DNA of 64,000 nt from Nomia melanderi (lineage: Eukaryota > Arthropoda > Insecta > Hymenoptera > Halictidae), in the NCBI RefSeq assembly GCF_051020985.1, contig NC_135007.1, positions 17,454,501-17,518,500 on the forward strand. Reading direction: 5' to 3'. How positions within the stretch are numbered: the first letter of the stretch is position 1; each line of letters begins with the position of its first letter. Below, in pieces: positions 63,445 to 64,000 of this stretch. Made by a program: the position numbers and the translations under genes. The notes beneath the pieces were generated by a model. The model saw only the letters and a list, made by a program, of their open reading frames with translations. It searched no databases and was not told the DNA's origin.

Positions 63445-64000
63445 AGCACCGCGCGACATTCGCAATTTCTGTCAACCATCCCCGAAGAATTTCCGTTGTC
63501 GTCCCATCTCCGCGCGCGGCGAAGAGCCACTCGTCGCAGTCGTACAGAGAAGTGGCCGCTCGACGAGGGCGAAATCAAACAGCGATATAAATTCCATTCG
63601 ATTCGACGAGTACCTTCAGGCAAATACTTCTGATCGAACCCCTCCTCTCCGTGAGCCTCTCTCCTCTCTCTCTTTCGCCCTCGGCGGCGCGCAACGGTCC
63701 CGACAGCGTCACCGGGCCGACCTCCGTCGGGTCGTTGAATATTTGATAACGTCCTGCACGCCGGAAGTGCACTCCATATCAGTGCATACGGGCAGATACG
63801 TATCGATGCTGCCTACATCGACCAACACCGGCGATACGCGTATGCGCCGTGACGCGCGCCCCGGCGGGACGCGCAGCCTACGGCCGACAAGATGTCTCGG
63901 GCCTGGATAACGCTGCGATTGGAATTTTAATTGGACCACCGTGGACCGGGACGAGTACGAGTGGACGGTAATCGCCTGGCGAGTGATTGTTGTCGACAGA
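63445..64000. other. Possible 3' UTR and flank; CT-rich tract
   Basis: Begins after the 63442 TAA. A CT-only tract occupies 63656-63676. No AATAAA was seen, and the window ends without another gene. Confidence 0.45.

Noticed and set aside
1..64000. CRISPR arrays, operons, prophage or bacterial genes
   Set aside because: No evenly spaced repeats with unique spacers and no co-directional gene clusters; composition and splice-like islands point to animal nuclear DNA.

Overview
This is eukaryotic, gene-poor DNA, most likely from an insect; a hymenopteran (bee, ant or wasp) is my best guess. There are no dense co-directional ORFs, no Shine-Dalgarno-led genes and no rRNA or tRNA. CpG is abundant instead of depleted, and GC-rich, CpG-rich blocks alternate every few hundred bases with AT-rich blocks. 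The reading frames are short and mostly overlap on both strands, as chance predicts. Small TTAA-flanked transposon remnants and isolated exon-like islands suggest long introns or intergenic sequence. The taxonomic call is an inference from composition and the protein found; no search was run.

The clearest gene is on the minus strand at 35260-35553. It is a complete, intronless 97-residue ORF encoding a very arginine-rich protein with an HMG-box-like core. The core resembles the MST-HMG-box of insect sperm chromatin proteins (Drosophila protamines, Mst77F, Prtl99C). About 1.2 kb upstream on the same strand, 36781-36950 is a convincing orphan internal exon: one open frame, GC-rich third positions, and acceptor and donor sites at its ends. 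The HMG-box gene may therefore lie inside an intron of a larger minus-strand gene. A second, weaker minus-strand exon is at 5796-5865. Near the right edge, 63052-63444 (plus) has coding-like composition and ends in TAA, with a second coding-like stretch upstream in another frame.

Layout: 1-2.8 kb non-coding with a GTCGY pentamer array; 2.8-3.5 kb a TTAA-type MITE and a related solo end; 3.5-6.5 kb non-coding plus the weak exon and a diverged duplication; 6.5-23.8 kb mostly featureless, with an AAGCTT-rich cryptic repeat at 16.1 kb and a coding-like small ORF at 21.7 kb; 23.8 kb a second TTAA-type transposon end; 24-31.5 kb non-coding with hairpins and an ATTA-motif cluster; 31.9-32.1 kb a possible first exon; 35-37 kb the HMG-box gene and orphan exon; 37-54 kb simple repeats, a possible non-coding exon at 42.3 kb and weak ORFs; 54-60 kb repeats, hairpins and a homeodomain-type motif cluster; 62.7-64 kb the candidate terminal exon.

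No system of cooperating genes is visible. The window reads as intron or intergenic landscape around a small basic chromatin protein gene. Coordinates of splice sites and repeats were read by eye; domain calls are from motif recognition and have not been confirmed by search.
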